Positions 19,439 to 21,072 of a stretch of 21,072 bases of DNA are shown here, one piece after another. The position numbers were made by a program, and so were the translations under genes. Every line of letters begins with the position of its first letter. Position 1 is the stretch's first letter. This DNA comes from a virus: positions 1 through 21,072 of IMG/VR virus record IMGVR_UViG_3300025949_000098; one strand, written 5' to 3'. A model generated the notes under the pieces. It was not told the DNA's origin and ran no database searches. It saw only the letters and a list, made by a program, of their open reading frames with translations.

Positions 19439-19552
19439 GCGCAGCGCAGTAACACGACAGCATCGATCAAATAAAGTTTACTGATTGTTAACACATTAGT
19501 CTTGCTGATAATTGTTTGACACACATTCTTGTCAAGCAATATATCCCGCAAC
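19439..19552. promoter_or_regulatory. Divergent AT-rich promoter region with inverted TTGACA boxes
   Basis: This gap separates the minus operon from the plus GIY-YIG gene and is clearly richer in AT than its surroundings. TTGACA occurs on the plus strand at 19516-19521 and, inverted, at 19530-19535 (TGTCAA), with eight bases between. For the plus direction, TATATC at 19540-19545 gives an 18-base spacer and would start transcription very close to the ATG at 19553. For the minus direction a weak ATTATC lies 17 bases from TTGACA. A palindromic GTTAAC occurs between 19480 and 19495. The inverted pair may equally be a repressor operator. Confidence 0.5.
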
Positions 19553-20053
19553 ATGCTCAATAAAGCTGAAATCCTTACTCTCGCGAGACCACTCGGCGAG
19601 CGCAAAATCGGAGTCTACTTCCTGATCAAGAACGGCGAGGTTATGTACGTTGGCCAATCGACGCACGTCGAAGCCCGCGTGCTCAAAACACGCGAAAAGT
19701 CGTGGCACAATCACGACTATGACGCTTGGGCTTGGCTGCCCTGCTCCAAAGCAGAACTGGACGCAACAGAACGCCGCTACATTACCGCGCTGGACCCTCC
19801 GTGGAACGTAGATTCACTCACCAGAAGCGGACGCGGCCTGCCAGGCTTTGCCGCGGGCACGGTAAAGAACGGCGTGGCAGTGAATACGCCCGAAGGGACT
19901 TTTGCCTCCCTTTCGGAGGCAGCGAGGCACTTTGGGATTAGTCGCCAAGCCGCTTGGTCAAATGCCTCCAAGAACCACGCTGGGTGGAGCCTCTTGGGTA
20001 AGGCCGCTCGTGAGAAGCGCGCGAGGGGACGACCCAGGAAGGAATCAGCCTGA
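19553..20053 (+). CDS. GIY-YIG endonuclease with DNA-binding module and AT-hook
   Basis: A 166-residue protein from the ATG at 19553. The N-terminal GIY-YIG nuclease domain shows GVYFLIKNGEVMYVGQS (residues 20-36, GIY as GVY and YIG as YVG), Arg at 42 (EARVLKT) and a Glu in DATERRYI near residue 73 as possible metal ligand. Residues 110-145 (VNTPEGTFASLSEAARHFGI, SRQAAWSNASKNHAGW) form a homing-type DNA-binding module, followed by a basic tail RARGRPRKE resembling an AT-hook. These features suit a free-standing homing-type endonuclease. It is isolated, divergent from the main operon and convergent with the helicase. No clear ribosome site precedes the ATG; a TTG at 19529 is an alternative start. 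Confidence 0.78.
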   Translation: MLNKAEILTLARPLGERKIGVYFLIKNGEVMYVGQSTHVEARVLKTREKSWHNHDYDAWAWLPCSKAELDATERRYITALDPPWNVDSLTRSGRGLPGFAAGTVKNGVAVNTPEGTFASLSEAARHFGISRQAAWSNASKNHAGWSLLGKAAREKRARGRPRKESA

Positions 20054-20150
20054 TCGCACCATCCCACCGCCGGCTGTCCTGCTGCTGCGGGCGTGCCTCG
20101 AGGTGCGCGGGCTGGTCCATTGGTTGCAAAACCGCACCAGATACCCACCC

Positions 20151-20316
20151 CCGACAACCAGACACCCAACCAGACATAAATCGAGCCGGACACACTTGCC
20201 CAGACACTCGGGATATATCGAAGATATATATCCCCGAATGTCTGGGCAAATGTCTGGGTGTCGCGTCGGGTGTCTGTCTGGGCATGTCTGGGTAAATGTC
20301 TGGGCAAATGTCTGGG
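20151..20316. repeat. TGTCTGGG iteron cluster, candidate replication origin
   Basis: Six exact TGTCTGGG copies occur on the plus strand at 20239, 20251, 20275, 20285, 20297 and 20309. Several are part of a 12-bp unit TGTCTGGG(C/T)AAA repeated head to tail (20285, 20297, 20309; also 20239, 20251). To the left the same motif is inverted: CCAGACA at 20158, 20170 and 20200, and CCGGACA at 20186. The orientation switches across the central dyad. Lying directly downstream of the helicase gene and free of genes, it resembles iteron origins bound by an initiator. The preceding 20054-20150 holds nothing recognisable. Confidence 0.75.
20199..20246. repeat. Large AT-centred inverted repeat within the iteron cluster
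   Basis: The left arm CCCAGACACTCGGGATATAT (20199-20218) pairs with the right arm ending TGTCTGGG at 20246 across a seven-base centre; the reverse complement of the right arm is the same apart from one substitution and one inserted G. The inner part is an AT stretch (GATATAT, ATATATATC). It could extrude as a cruciform, be an unwinding element of the origin, or act as a bidirectional terminator between the convergent genes. Confidence 0.8.
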
Positions 20317-20317
20317 G

Positions 20318-21072
20318 TCATGCACCCTGCTCTCGATAGATGATCCAAACACGACTGTTAGCCATTCCGACAATCTGATCATTAACCAGCGCAACCGAAG
20401 CACGACGAAAAGCCTGTCGTTTCGCCTCATGCGTGTCTCCAGGAGTGCGTTCATAAAAGCGCTCGCGCCACCAATCCTCGGGGACGGACGGCACGCCGGA
20501 AGGGGTGCCAGGATGCCCCGACTGCCCCTGCGAGCCGCACAAATCGACTAACACCTCGTAAGCGCGTTGTGCGTGGCCAGTAAGCTTGCGGCGCGCCTGT
20601 GCAGCTGCCGGTATGCTGCCGCTCTGTTCCGTCACGACGCACGAGGTCACGGCCTTGCCGCGGCGATTGGTTCCCAGATCCACCACCTCGAGGTGGAAAG
20701 GAAACTCGCCGGAGCATTCCAGCTCGCGTTGCTTGACCACCGTGGCCATGCGAAACGCGCCGTCAGCGATCACCTCAATTTCCGTATCGGTAGCAGCGCG
20801 CAGCAGCGAGTGACCGCGCGCACCCTTGGCGGCATCCTTGCCGGAGTGGTGCACGTAGACGACTGCCGCACCGGTCGCCTGGCGCACCCGATCGGTATTC
20901 ATGACCAGCGCGCCCATGTCGTCGGGCGCGTTTTCGTTGCCGCCGGCCATGGCGCGCGAGAGGGTGTCGATCACTACCAGCTTGACGGGACAGCCCATCA
21001 TGGTCGCCGCGTCGAGAATGGAGGCAATCAGCCGGTCGGTGTCGGCTTTGGGGTCCAGCATATTGATGGCGC
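20318..21072 (-). CDS. RepA-like hexameric helicase, partial (N-terminus beyond window)
   Basis: The frame is open from the window edge to a stop at 20318, so the N-terminal part with Walker A is missing. The visible 251 residues include Walker B (KLVVIDTLSRAMAGGNENAP), sensor-like AAVVYVHHSGKDAAKGARGH and the SLLRAATDTEIEV segment typical of RepA/AAA_25 RecA-fold helicases that unwind plasmid and phage origins. The C-terminal 100 residues (after SGSIPAAAQARRKLTGHAQ) look like a winged-helix-type domain (AYEVLVDLCG, WWRERFYER, AFRRASVALVNDQIVG). It lies next to the iteron cluster, in agreement with a replication role. It may alternatively be annotated as a DnaB-like or primase-associated ATPase. 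Confidence 0.82.
   Translation of the reverse strand, partial: AINMLDPKADTDRLIASILDAATMMGCPVKLVVIDTLSRAMAGGNENAPDDMGALVMNTDRVRQATGAAVVYVHHSGKDAAKGARGHSLLRAATDTEIEVIADGAFRMATVVKQRELECSGEFPFHLEVVDLGTNRRGKAVTSCVVTEQSGSIPAAAQARRKLTGHAQRAYEVLVDLCGSQGQSGHPGTPSGVPSVPEDWWRERFYERTPGDTHEAKRQAFRRASVALVNDQIVGMANSRVWIIYREQGA

Noticed and set aside
20151-20316. CRISPR array
   Set aside because: The repeats are 8-12 bp, mostly contiguous or irregularly spaced and occur in both orientations, without spacers of constant length.
19777-20454. Minus-strand frame with PRHLPRH repeats
   Set aside because: The repeats are only the translation of the iteron DNA, and the rest is antisense to the GIY-YIG gene.
1-21072. 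Integrase, attachment sites, tRNA genes or insertion sequences
   Set aside because: No matching protein motifs, tRNA-like cloverleaf or transposase was recognised in either strand, so lifestyle (temperate or lytic) cannot be decided here.

Overview
The window is a contiguous piece of a tailed double-stranded DNA bacteriophage (or prophage) genome. It is GC-rich by eye. The combination of a P22-type portal with a long Gln-rich tail, a Mu gpT-like capsid protein, two Tat-like exported proteins and a DUF5681-like protein suggests a podovirus-like phage of an alphaproteobacterial (rhizobia-like) host. That host assignment is inference. No integrase, att site, tRNA or CRISPR was seen. Both window ends cut through genes.

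Layout. Almost everything is on the minus strand, so the transcription order runs from high to low coordinates. At the far right is a replication region: the 3' part of a RepA-like hexameric helicase gene (20318-21072) and, just downstream of its stop, a cluster of TGTCTGGG iterons arranged around a large AT-centred dyad (20151-20316), a good candidate origin. A plus-strand GIY-YIG endonuclease gene (19553-20053) diverges from the long minus-strand operon, and the AT-rich gap between them (19439-19552) carries two face-to-face TTGACA boxes.

From 19438 leftwards runs a tightly coupled string of small genes, nearly all joined by ATGA/GTGA overlaps. They are a DUF5681-like protein (possible small terminase), small unknowns, a hidden 58-residue membrane protein, an endonuclease VII, a HTH protein with a homing-type module, a zinc-ribbon protein, a GH108-type endolysin, zinc-finger accessory proteins, two Tat-like exported glycoside-hydrolase-fold proteins with a common N-terminal module, and a small lipoprotein.

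The morphogenesis block follows: large terminase (10302-12047), two exported small proteins, an unknown, an Ig-like protein, a hidden 40-residue membrane protein, the portal (5991-8279), a hidden 52-residue zinc-knuckle-like protein, a His-rich protein, a GroES-like co-chaperonin, a two-TM protein, a probable scaffold, and the capsid decoration and major capsid proteins. Two plus-strand genes sit inside this block: a glycosyltransferase-like gene between scaffold and decoration genes, and a coiled-coil/TM protein next to the terminase.

Possible working model (inference): helicase and iterons replicate the genome; terminase, portal, scaffold, capsid and a phage GroES build the head; endolysin plus several small membrane proteins and a lipoprotein lyse the cell; the exported sugar-active or sugar-binding proteins and the glycosyltransferase deal with surface polysaccharide. 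The most unusual elements are the paired exported glycosidase-fold proteins (one with a substituted GH16 catalytic motif), the iteron/dyad region, the phage GroES in the head operon, and hairpins placed over ribosome-binding sites.
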